A stretch of 23,686 bases of DNA, taken from the IMG/VR virus record IMGVR_UViG_3300044613_001624, positions 1 through 23,686 of that record, one strand, 5' to 3'. The notes below the pieces were generated by a model. It made no database searches, was not told where the DNA came from, and saw only the letters and a program-made list of their open reading frames with translations. Of the stretch, positions 11,672-18,273 are shown piece after piece (position 1 is the first letter of the stretch; each line of letters starts with the position of its first letter). The position numbers and the translations under genes are program-made. This DNA comes from a virus.

Positions 11672-12220
11672 CTAGAATAGCTTTTTAGATACACCTAAGG
11701 TGTGAATTTTTGTCACGGGTTGGTAGCTGTATTCAAACAGATATTTGTTATCCAAGTAGGAAACTTTCGCCAAAGGATCAAGAAGTGAATTGACCCCTGC
11801 ACCTAGGTAGATCCCCTTGGCTTTCTGCACTATTGTTTTTGTTTCCGTGTTGGTTATCGTGTTGGTCACCACAGGAATCTTAAAATCATTCGTAGCAGTC
11901 ATTTTAAGGACTTCTCCAAGGACTTCACCACTTACATGGGTACTTCCATACTCCGAAGGAATGGATGTCTTAAACAGGCTAATTTGAGGCTTATAATCAA
12001 TTAGGACTGTATCCCTAAGAATCTGTGATTTTATACTCATTTTTGGCACATAAACTGTGTCCACTACATGAGAGTAAATTGTATCCGTTTCTACCTTCGT
12101 TTCAAACTTATAGACAGTCTCCTGCTCAGGTCTAGGAAAAACTATAAAAGCTAAGATCACTCCTGCAATAAAAGCTAAAATAGCAATCCTGATCCGTTCA
12201 TCATCTAGCATCTCTTTCAT
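11672..12220 (-). CDS. Membrane-anchored protein of the lysis region, spanin-like
   Basis: 182 residues. A short charged cytoplasmic head (MKEMLDDERIR) leads into one membrane helix (about 11-28, IAILAFIAGVILAFIVFP). The long remainder lies outside the inner membrane and is rich in Thr, Val and Lys with repeated beta-type segments. Its end, KAKGIYLGAGVNSLLDP and KYLFEYSYQPVTK, alternates like outer-membrane or beta-sandwich strands. The N-in, C-out layout next to the endolysin suits an inner-membrane spanin partner or another lysis factor. It lacks the usual spanin coiled coil, so this is a weak assignment. It overlaps its upstream gene by ATGA. Confidence 0.65.
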   Translation of the reverse strand: MKEMLDDERIRIAILAFIAGVILAFIVFPRPEQETVYKFETKVETDTIYSHVVDTVYVPKMSIKSQILRDTVLIDYKPQISLFKTSIPSEYGSTHVSGEVLGEVLKMTATNDFKIPVVTNTITNTETKTIVQKAKGIYLGAGVNSLLDPLAKVSYLDNKYLFEYSYQPVTKIHTLGVSKKLF

Positions 12221-12438
12221 TTGTCTAGGTCTATGTTTTCTTCATAAAGCAAAGTTCTTAGCTGATCTCTGCACCCTTGGTACACCTGATATTGTTCATC
12301 TGTTAGGTCATCATACTTGATCTTAGATCTCAGCCATTGATCATATTCATTCAGTACGCAATGCATATTCACAGCATTCACAGCCTTGTACCATTCTGCA
12401 CTTTCTTCAGGTAGATCAAAAATTAATTTAGCTTTCAT
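12217..12438 (-). CDS. Small conserved phage protein
   Basis: 73 residues: MKAKLIFDLPEESAEWYKAV, then QWLRSKIKYDDLTDEQYQVY and an acidic C-terminal helix. From memory the LxFxLPEE opening and the LRxKxKY-DLTxEQY stretch look like a small protein that follows endolysins in several Bacteroidota phages; its function is unknown to me. Both ends are coupled by ATGA overlaps, with the amidase upstream and the membrane-anchored protein downstream, so it is expressed with the lysis genes. Confidence 0.7.
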   Translation of the reverse strand: MKAKLIFDLPEESAEWYKAVNAVNMHCVLNEYDQWLRSKIKYDDLTDEQYQVYQGCRDQLRTLLYEENIDLDK

Positions 12439-12857
12439 ACTATTCCCCTATATTCTGCCTTCGCATCAAAGCAAGGACAGGCTTTCTTTGCATCAGGAAA
12501 GTCCCTGTGACCTTGGATGATTAGGCACTTGTTTTCACTCCATTCTATTACCTCATTTATGCACAGCAAAATAGCTTTTTTTTGCGCAGCAGTTCGGTTG
12601 TCTATAGGCTTTCCTTGCTTTGTGATTCCTCCAATGTAGCTGATGTGAACTGATTCTTTGTTGAATCCCTTCACCCCATTTGCTACCCCATTAAAATCTA
12701 GTAGCCTGTGGATTGTTCCGTTTGGTTCTATTAGCAAGTGATATCCTGGGGACTTCCATCCTAGCTGATCCTTCCAATGCCTTTGAATAGCTGCCACAGT
12801 TGCTGTCTGCTGTGATGCTGTGCAGTGAATGGCTATATATTTAATAGGTCTTTTCAT
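12435..12857 (-). CDS. N-acetylmuramoyl-L-alanine amidase (endolysin)
   Basis: 140 residues, a single Amidase_2 (T7 lysozyme-like) catalytic domain. It opens KRPIKYIAIHCTAS with zinc ligand His11. Then come WKSPGYHLLIEPNGTIHRLL (34-53), NKESVHISYIGG, and QGHRDFPDAKKACPCFDAK (115-133) with the second ligand His117 and a Cys ligand (Cys127 or Cys129). It cleaves the bond between the muramic acid and the stem peptide of host peptidoglycan. There is no signal peptide and no cell-wall-binding domain, so export depends on a holin, of which two small candidates lie upstream. It is coupled to the metallophosphoesterase gene by an ATGA overlap. Confidence 0.93.
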   Translation of the reverse strand: MKRPIKYIAIHCTASQQTATVAAIQRHWKDQLGWKSPGYHLLIEPNGTIHRLLDFNGVANGVKGFNKESVHISYIGGITKQGKPIDNRTAAQKKAILLCINEVIEWSENKCLIIQGHRDFPDAKKACPCFDAKAEYRGIV

Positions 12858-13735
12858 AGTGGGAACTTATTGGAATCAATTAACAAATCATAATTCTCAG
12901 ATCCATCCTTGACAAGTCTTCTGCCGTGCAAAGTTAGAATTCTACCTCCTACAGGCTTAACAGGTGCGCCCCTTTCAATGTGCCATCCTTGAGATCCATC
13001 TCCATATTCCTCCTTGTATGTTCCCGTGATAGCTAGGTGTATCTGCTTCTGCTGTAATTCATACACCCTCTTACCTTGGTTATATTGAAGGGTATCCCTC
13101 ACATCATTACGGCTAGAGTTCTCATGAATGTGCCCCATGATAAAGATGTCCATGTTCTCATATATTTCTAGTGCCCTAGTCAAGTTGATTGCCCCGCGTG
13201 TAACAATTCCCCCTCCTGCGCTCCCATGAAAATACTTCATAGTTTTTGTCATTAAAGTGCTATGCCGTAATTCATATTTCAGAACCATCCACCCCCCGTA
13301 TCCACCTGTGAATACATTGCTTTTATTCTTGTAGTTGAATAGATCTACAAATCTCTGAAGGATATCAGTCTCTGAGTACTTGATGATAGATGTTTCATGA
13401 TTGCCGTACCCGATCACAGTCAATAGGTGAGCATAAGGTGACCACCATTCTATAGCCGTTTCCACTACACTATCTAAATACTTTGCGTTATTGTGTTCAG
13501 GTCTGATGTCTGATTTGTTGCTTCTCCGATCCATGCGCCCCTGCATACAGCAGAAGAAATCCCCATTGATGAAGATAGGTATCTGATTATCAAGGCAGTA
13601 GTCAAGATGTCGCTTGAGCATATCCCTATCACATTTAGGATTATCCCAATGTATATCCGACAAAAGGGCTACTCTGTTCTCCTCTTTGCTAAGTGAAAGG
13701 CTATGCACATTCCTTGCAATTTTGGTTAGTTCCAT
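12854..13735 (-). CDS. Calcineurin-like metallophosphoesterase
   Basis: 293 residues from the ATG at 13735, which overlaps the stop of the preceding small gene as TAATG. The open frame reaches TTG 13849, but the extra 38 residues have no homology-like features. All metal-binding blocks are present: LLSDIHWD (D27, H29), FINGDFF (D59), GYGNHET (N112, H113) and FIMGHIHENS towards the C-terminus. The family hydrolyses phosphate esters or acts as a nuclease. In a phage lysis/late region the substrate is unknown; damage to host RNA or DNA, or removal of a signalling nucleotide, are options. It lies directly before the amidase. Confidence 0.85.
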   Translation of the reverse strand: MELTKIARNVHSLSLSKEENRVALLSDIHWDNPKCDRDMLKRHLDYCLDNQIPIFINGDFFCCMQGRMDRRSNKSDIRPEHNNAKYLDSVVETAIEWWSPYAHLLTVIGYGNHETSIIKYSETDILQRFVDLFNYKNKSNVFTGGYGGWMVLKYELRHSTLMTKTMKYFHGSAGGGIVTRGAINLTRALEIYENMDIFIMGHIHENSSRNDVRDTLQYNQGKRVYELQQKQIHLAITGTYKEEYGDGSQGWHIERGAPVKPVGGRILTLHGRRLVKDGSENYDLLIDSNKFPL

Positions 13736-13881
13736 TATAATATTAGGTTTGTTATTACGATGTGAAGAAACTCCAAAAATAATTTCAGAGAATCTGTAGG
13801 TAAAAAGTAGGAAGCTATCCCTGCTACTGCTATCAAAGATATAGCCCAAATAGTCAAGCGTTTTCTATCTGCCTTGACCAC
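13735..13881 (-). CDS. Small membrane protein with GTG start, holin candidate
   Basis: 48 residues, starting with GTG at 13881. VVKADRKRLTIWAISLIAVA begins with a basic head and runs into a first helix (about 9-27). SLKLFLEFLHIVITNLIL forms a second hydrophobic helix up to the C-terminus. Its stop shares bases with the metallophosphoesterase start (TAATG), which is strong evidence that it is translated. It overlaps the end of the basic small gene by 17 bases. Small size, two helices and proximity to the endolysin make it a possible holin or antiholin. Confidence 0.55.
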   Translation of the reverse strand: MVKADRKRLTIWAISLIAVAGIASYFLPTDSLKLFLEFLHIVITNLIL

Positions 13882-13990
13882 GATATTTTTTAGGCTTGTT
13901 TAAACTTTTGGAGTAGGCTTTCTTTGCCTTCCCGTTTCTCCTTTTTCCAAAGGTGATTTTTATCTGTGCTACTGCCTTAGCCTTTGCCAT
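13865..13990 (-). CDS. Small very basic protein
   Basis: 41 residues, about one third Lys or Arg: MAKAKAVAQIKITFGKRRNG then KAKKAYSKSLNKPKKYRGQG and a final Arg. The KRRxGKAKK...KxYRGQGR pattern looks like a small family found in late regions of Bacteroidota phages (my recognition, no search). The charge suggests binding to nucleic acid or to the cell-wall polymer; the function is unknown. It starts within the end of the holin-like gene (14-base overlap). Confidence 0.65.
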   Translation of the reverse strand: MAKAKAVAQIKITFGKRRNGKAKKAYSKSLNKPKKYRGQGR

Positions 13991-14165
13991 TGTTTTTCTT
14001 TATTTCTCCCCGTATTTTATAAACCAAATAAACAATTGATAAAATAGAAATCACAGAAGTGAAAACTAGATTAACAAATTGAAGCCCTGCCATAGCAGTA
14101 ACATTTGCAAATATTGCTACAAAGGTAGAAGGTACTCCTAGTTCATCACTTTTCAAGATATTCAT
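13977..14165 (-). CDS. Putative holin
   Basis: 62 residues with two hydrophobic stretches, about 13-29 and 31-50 (LVFTSVISILSIVYLVYKI), followed by a strongly basic tail RGEIKKNNGKG. Two helices with a charged C-terminus is the class II/III holin layout. Holins open the inner membrane at a set time so that the endolysin can reach the wall. The gene starts one base after the stop of a tail-completion-like gene and leads into the lysis cluster, which fits. The assignment rests on topology and place, not on a recognised signature. Confidence 0.6.
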   Translation of the reverse strand: MNILKSDELGVPSTFVAIFANVTAMAGLQFVNLVFTSVISILSIVYLVYKIRGEIKKNNGKG

Positions 14166-14166
14166 T

Positions 14167-14604
14167 TTAGGCTATAGTTGGGATCACACAAAGGTTCAAA
14201 GGCATAGGAGCAGTAACCTGTATAGCAATAGATACTCCTGCTGTAAAATCATCAAAGCGTTCCTGAAAGAATTCGATAGCAGCATTAGGTGCAGTATTAA
14301 AGGTGTAAGAATTATCTAGTTTCAATTTTGCTAGTACATCCAAAGCCACAAGTAGCTGATCACTTTGAATCTGTAGTCTGTTGCTTTTATCTTCAGTCAA
14401 GAGATCCGCAAAGAGAAGCACTAGATCATAGCGCATAGTAGTTCCATTATACACGGAAGGTCGAACCACAGTCCAAAGGACAGGGTATTCAATCTCTCCA
14501 CCATTATCTACATAATCGTAGATATCACCCTCTCCGAAAGTTCGGATCATTGGGTGGGCTTCCTGTATTGCCTTGAGTTTTTTTACTAGGTCTACTAGAG
14601 TCAT
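14167..14604 (-). CDS. Tail-completion/neck-like protein
   Basis: 145 residues. The C-terminal half has EDKSNRLQIQSDQLLVALDV (about 72-91) and later EFFQERFDDFTAGVSIAIQV followed by LNLCVIP. This 'EDKSN...SDxL...ERFxDxxAG...CxIP' series is characteristic of a neck/tail-terminator-type protein in Bacteroidota phages, positioned after the head-tail connector, as here. The likely job is to close the tail or join head and tail. The ATG at 14604 follows a 54-base gap that may itself encode a small peptide. Confidence 0.65.
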   Translation of the reverse strand: MTLVDLVKKLKAIQEAHPMIRTFGEGDIYDYVDNGGEIEYPVLWTVVRPSVYNGTTMRYDLVLLFADLLTEDKSNRLQIQSDQLLVALDVLAKLKLDNSYTFNTAPNAAIEFFQERFDDFTAGVSIAIQVTAPMPLNLCVIPTIA

Positions 14605-14656
14605 CTTGTTTGGATAAATATTCCTTGAGTTTTTTTTCGTTCTTGGAATAGGCCAT
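14525..14656 (-). CDS. Doubtful small overlapping gene
   Basis: 43 codons beginning with ATG 14656, two bases after the connector gene's stop. The product is MAYSKNEKKLKEYLSKQDDS then a Pro/Ser/Asn-rich tail. It would explain the 54-base gap before the next gene, and close start placement is the rule here, but its last 80 bases overlap that gene in another frame. It may be a real leader peptide or a chance frame. Confidence 0.3.
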   Translation of the reverse strand: MAYSKNEKKLKEYLSKQDDSSRPSKKTQGNTGSPPNDPNFRRG

Positions 14657-14658
14657 GA

Positions 14659-15252
14659 TTAGAAAGGTTTTTTATATCTGTTCCCTTGGTATCTTTCGCT
14701 ATATGGTCGGTGATCTTCATAGTCTCCTCTACCCAAGTTGATAGCTACCTTGTACTGATTAGATACAGGTTGGATAGTAGTCACATCAGATCCTGGGTTT
14801 AAGTACTCAGGGTATAGGGTAGAGTTCGCACAAAGGTAATTGATAGCCCGTTCAGCATACCACTCAGCATATCCCTTGTAGTATTGGCTGATGCTCTGTA
14901 ATTCTGCAAAGGTAGGTTCTGTGATGTTCTCTGATTTGCGCTTCACTACTCCCTTATTTACAAATTTGTACTGCATAGCCATAGGCAGTTCACCTAGGAC
15001 ATAGTTAAATAGGGTATCTGTTAGAAAGTTATCAAGGAATGTTTTGTAGACTGCATTCCCACCCTGTCCTATAGTACCTGCTGAAATGAGGGTGAGGATC
15101 TTATCATATAGCGCAGTCCCACAGATAGGATGTATATACCTGTCCTGAGTCATCTTGATGACTTGAGTCACATTCTTTAGGTCAATATTTGCGGAGGCTA
15201 CAGTGAAATCCTTGAAGGACTGCTCACTGATCATTAATACATTTGCGCTCAT
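14659..15252 (-). CDS. Head-tail connector (DUF6712-like)
   Basis: 197 residues from ATG 15252, which overlaps the portal stop (ATGA); the frame extends 12 codons further without support. FTVASANIDLKNVTQVIKMTQDRYIHPICGTALYDKI, given here as its parts FTVASANIDL and QDRYIHPICGTALYDKI, is the signature of the phage DUF6712/gp6-like connector: helical, with the 'I.p.lG..ly..l' motif. WYAERAINYLCANSTLYPEY and PYSERYQG follow at the C-terminus. Such proteins form a ring under the portal to which the neck binds. Its position directly after the portal agrees. Confidence 0.75.
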   Translation of the reverse strand: MSANVLMISEQSFKDFTVASANIDLKNVTQVIKMTQDRYIHPICGTALYDKILTLISAGTIGQGGNAVYKTFLDNFLTDTLFNYVLGELPMAMQYKFVNKGVVKRKSENITEPTFAELQSISQYYKGYAEWYAERAINYLCANSTLYPEYLNPGSDVTTIQPVSNQYKVAINLGRGDYEDHRPYSERYQGNRYKKPF

Positions 15253-17261
15253 CGTGATGTCTTTTCTACCACTACATTCCTTTTCCACTCATGTCTACAG
15301 AATGGAGTTCTTTTGCCTGTGTTCGGGTTGGTATACCATCCCCCACAAAGTTGAAAAACACTATAGCCTAGCTGATTCGATAGGTTTTGAATTTCTTCCC
15401 GTGTGAAGAATAAATCTCTTTTTATTAATTCTGAACACAAAGGTCTTGATGAAGATCCTGGAAGTAAGTCGGGAGCATCTTTTCTTTTCTCATAAGAATA
15501 AAGCACCTTGAAGGAAGTCACAGGTTGTAGCCTTTTGATAGCTGCTACCCCTGATCGAGTCACGGATCTAGTGATCAAGCCATCCCTGTTGATCTTTTCT
15601 ACTAGTACTTGGTCATCTATCAAGGTATTGATTCTAGAGATCACAGATGCTTCATCTATGCCTACTACCTTAGCTATCTGTGGGATAGTTATATTTTCAT
15701 TCCTTTGGATCTGAGTAATGATCTTCTTCTGTACTTCATTGAGCATATACTCAGCAAATAGATCCTGCTTGACAAAATCATCCATGCTAGAGAAGTGAGT
15801 CTTTGAACTTTCAATCACTTTGAATTTATCCTTTGCAATACCTTTGCCTTCAAACTTTGATAGGATATTTGCATCATGTTCTGAGATGCTGCACTCAAGG
15901 TGAAGGTGATCAGAGAATCCTTGGTTAGGATCTGTGATGACTTCTGTAGGGGTGACTATTTCACTCCTTACAGGTAGACCTATCAAGCTACGCAGTTCAT
16001 TCACATCCATAGACTCCACTACCTTGGTGGCGATCAATGGGGATAGGCTGTTCAATGAATTGATGATGTCCTGCGCTCCTGCTGTTTCCTTCTTCTCAAT
16101 TGGTGCAAGTCCTAGCTTCTCTCTGATCTCATCCTGAGTCATGTTAGTGCTGATGATCTGCTCTGTGAATTGGAAGGAGATAGGTTCAGTCTTCTTGATT
16201 TCAAGTTCAGCTATAATGTCATTGAACTTCAAAAGGTAGTTGATGACTTCCTCTAGGGCTTGCTGCTTTGAATTCACATAGGTGTTCTGAAATAACTCAG
16301 AAGCCTCTCTCATTTCAGATCTTCCTCCTAGCTGCCCTTCAGTCTTTACCCCAAAAAGCATAGGTGAAGTTACTTTGTGACCTGTGAAGATCTCCTGCTG
16401 TACTGTCTTATTTAGTAGGTCAAAGTGCTTATCAAGTTCAGTACCTGATAGATCAATGATAGAAGGTTCATTCTCTTTGCTGTCATTGAATGCTAGCATG
16501 AATTTTCCTGCATTCTTAGATCCTGAGAACTTGTCCTTGAATTGTCTTTCAATTCGATCCTCTTCCTCCTGGGATACTTTTCCTCCATTCAAGTTGATCA
16601 ACTTGCTAGAGAACATCCCGTTATTAATCGTGTTCAGGTGGTACTCCCCGATAGAGATGTCTAATTCAATGTAAGAGATTGCACCCCTATAGTCAGGCAA
16701 AGAATAAGTATTCGCTCCCGCTCTGTATTCTTTAAAGTATAGGATCTGTGTACCTGTGGTGTTATTAGGATCAAATGCAGGGTAGGTATCAAAATCAGGT
16801 CTAGGGTTGACATTGTCATTCTTGATCCAATTGTCGGACACATAGAATTCACTATTGTCTGCATTCGTTCTCACCTTGTAGTAGTCTACATGATAGAGTT
16901 CTGCAATCTCACCCGTGCCCTTTGTCCATATCACCTGAAGATAGTAGCCTCCAAAGATGGATAGATCAGTCACTAGCTTCTTAGTCAATTCGTTCAGGCT
17001 TTCCTGCTTGGTGTTGATCCGATCAATCAAACCGAATGCCTTAGCCTTCTGCATTTCATCTTCAGCCTTAACAGTCCACCCATTGCCACAGATGTAGTCT
17101 ACCTTGCCTGTAATGATAGCGTTATTCTTTGCACTATTATTGTAGATCCTTAGTAGGTAGTTTGGGTAGTCATTCTTCTCCCCGTAGTAGATATAGTCTT
17201 TCCCCTTAACTTCTTTGTAAACGGGCAAAGGCACTTGATCGAACTTGAATAATTTTATCAT
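15249..17261 (-). CDS. Portal protein with winged-helix and Cys/His C-terminal domains
   Basis: 670 residues; standard portals are about 400-500. Residues 1-430 form the portal: YYGEKNDYPNYLLRIYNNSA near the start, KLVTDLSIFGGYYLQVIWTK (95-114), LNTINNGMFSSKLINLNGG (209-227), and the clip/crown region with TSPMLFGVKTEGQLGGRSEM (298-317). Portals form the dodecameric DNA channel of the capsid. Residues 503-575 read as a winged helix-turn-helix: ITIPQIAKVVGIDEASVISR and INTLIDDQVLVEK. Residues 583-661 form a third unit with SRPLCSELI, FFTREEI, LCGGWYTN and FCRHEWK, a conserved Cys/His/Trp set that resembles MuF-like C-terminal modules. Such a fusion might contact packaging DNA or be injected. 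It overlaps its neighbours by ATGA on both sides. Confidence 0.85.
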   Translation of the reverse strand: MIKLFKFDQVPLPVYKEVKGKDYIYYGEKNDYPNYLLRIYNNSAKNNAIITGKVDYICGNGWTVKAEDEMQKAKAFGLIDRINTKQESLNELTKKLVTDLSIFGGYYLQVIWTKGTGEIAELYHVDYYKVRTNADNSEFYVSDNWIKNDNVNPRPDFDTYPAFDPNNTTGTQILYFKEYRAGANTYSLPDYRGAISYIELDISIGEYHLNTINNGMFSSKLINLNGGKVSQEEEDRIERQFKDKFSGSKNAGKFMLAFNDSKENEPSIIDLSGTELDKHFDLLNKTVQQEIFTGHKVTSPMLFGVKTEGQLGGRSEMREASELFQNTYVNSKQQALEEVINYLLKFNDIIAELEIKKTEPISFQFTEQIISTNMTQDEIREKLGLAPIEKKETAGAQDIINSLNSLSPLIATKVVESMDVNELRSLIGLPVRSEIVTPTEVITDPNQGFSDHLHLECSISEHDANILSKFEGKGIAKDKFKVIESSKTHFSSMDDFVKQDLFAEYMLNEVQKKIITQIQRNENITIPQIAKVVGIDEASVISRINTLIDDQVLVEKINRDGLITRSVTRSGVAAIKRLQPVTSFKVLYSYEKRKDAPDLLPGSSSRPLCSELIKRDLFFTREEIQNLSNQLGYSVFQLCGGWYTNPNTGKRTPFCRHEWKRNVVVEKTSR

Positions 17262-17617
17262 GTTGTTGTATAGGTCTTATAAGTACCATTATAGCCGTTA
17301 TATCTTACCACTCCTGTAGTAGATAGATTAGGTGCTGTCAATTCCATTTTTCCTGTGGCTATGATATCAGCACCGCTTCCCGTTTGGGTTACATAGTACC
17401 GCCAAAAGCCTACAGTAGAAGAACTGAAGGATGCTTCACTAATTGCAAATTCTGAATATCGATCCTTGAAATCACTCACATCTGTAAGGTTTAAAGTCAC
17501 CTCTTCCTTTGTTACTTCATGCTGAAATAAAAAGGTGTAGGCATTGCTGCTTGTTTCTCTTTTATCAAATAGGGCTATATAGATCACGCTATCTGCCCCC
17601 TGCTCGATTATCACCAT
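17258..17617 (-). CDS. Small structural protein
   Basis: 119 residues, beta-rich with many Thr and Ser: SVIYIALFDKRETSSNAYTF, FLFQHEVTKEEVTLNL, and GFWRYYVTQTGSGADIIATG, which is a strand-turn-strand 'G.w.Y.v......G.m.L' pattern typical of small beta-sandwich virion proteins. It ends in a Gly/Tyr/Thr-rich tail. It may be a head decoration or baseplate component. It is the first gene after the internal terminator and is coupled to the portal (ATGA). Confidence 0.65.
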   Translation of the reverse strand: MVIIEQGADSVIYIALFDKRETSSNAYTFLFQHEVTKEEVTLNLTDVSDFKDRYSEFAISEASFSSSTVGFWRYYVTQTGSGADIIATGKMELTAPNLSTTGVVRYNGYNGTYKTYTTT

Positions 17618-17641
17618 ACCTATAAATAGAAAAAACTAGAA

Positions 17642-17653
17642 TTGTGTACACAA
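17642..17653. promoter_or_regulatory. Perfect 12-bp palindrome after the terminator
   Basis: ttgtgtacacaa is fully symmetric and lies where the U-tract of the terminator at 17652-17679 ends, 25 bases before the start of the next gene. It could be a regulator-binding site or extend the RNA structure. No -7 box is apparent next to it. Confidence 0.4.
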
Positions 17654-17679
17654 AAAAAACACCCCCAATATTGAGGGTG
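17652..17679 (-). terminator. Strong intrinsic terminator inside the late region
   Basis: On the minus strand CACCCTCAA and TTGGGGGTG pair over nine positions (one G-U) around a tight loop, followed by eight T in a row. It follows the tail-tube-like gene's stop at 17708 by about 28 bases and comes before the small structural protein and portal genes. Confidence 0.85.
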
Positions 17680-17707
17680 CTTTCACATCTAAACAACAAA
17701 CCAAATA

Positions 17708-18211
17708 TTAGTCCAAAGGAACAGATCCTGTAAATAGTGGAGCAAGTTCCTTCTCGTTACCCGTGAAGGTCAAGGTGTAGCCATTTCGATCACCGAAAGC
17801 AGTACCTGATCCTGATCCGCCACCTGTCAAGTCAAGTCCATTCACCTCACCCAATGCCCACATCTTGTCATTGTTATCTTTCACTAGGGCTACTAGTCTA
17901 TTCTTAGCAAGTAGAAGGATCTCATTTCGAGTGTTCACTTGCAATTTGTTTAGGATGATCTCCAAAGTTTGAGCGTAGAATACAGTGCCATTTTGAACAT
18001 TGGTATTGACAGCCTCTGCAAAGTTTGAACTTTCTTTCACTAGTTCGTACTTCCAAAAGTATTTGCCTGAATCCATAGTCACTCCTGTGTAAGTGCCTGC
18101 TGATCCTGTCCAAGATGCAATATCTTCTACGGCTGCGAAATATACTTCCTTCAAACCGCCGATAGAATCTTTGCAGTCAAGGGTGTAATTCTGAGTTAAT
18201 GCGCAAGCCAT
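17708..18211 (-). CDS. Tail-tube-like major structural protein
   Basis: 167 residues. The start MACALTQNYTLDCKDSIGGL (short N-terminus, 'C-K-x-x-I-G-G-L/V'), the middle NVQNGTVFYAQTLEIILNKL then TRNEILLLAKNRLVALVKDN, and the end MWALGEVNGLDLTGGGSGSG plus TAFGDRNGYTLTFTGNEKEL are characteristic of an abundant tail protein in Bacteroidota siphoviruses. It probably polymerises into the tail tube around the tape measure. Placement between the capsid gene and a strong terminator suits high expression. A baseplate-hub role cannot be excluded. Confidence 0.75.
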   Translation of the reverse strand: MACALTQNYTLDCKDSIGGLKEVYFAAVEDIASWTGSAGTYTGVTMDSGKYFWKYELVKESSNFAEAVNTNVQNGTVFYAQTLEIILNKLQVNTRNEILLLAKNRLVALVKDNNDKMWALGEVNGLDLTGGGSGSGTAFGDRNGYTLTFTGNEKELAPLFTGSVPLD

Positions 18212-18240
18212 ATGTTATAGTATTTTAAGATTAGTAAATA

Positions 18241-18263
18241 GGGTAGGGGTGAATCCCCTACCC
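18241..18263. other. Perfect hairpin between capsid and tail-tube genes
   Basis: gggtagggg-tgaat-cccctaccc is a perfect 9-bp GC-rich stem with a 5-base loop, ten bases past the capsid stop codon. On the minus strand it is followed by TATTTACTAAT rather than a T-run. It may be a partial terminator, or a structure that protects the 3' end of the capsid mRNA. Confidence 0.65.
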
Positions 18264-18273
18264 GTGATTTGAA

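Noticed and set aside
13736-13849. An N-terminal extension of the metallophosphoesterase starting at TTG 13849
   Set aside because: The 38 extra residues have no family features, and the same DNA is better explained by the 48-codon membrane gene that shares TAATG with the ATG at 13735.
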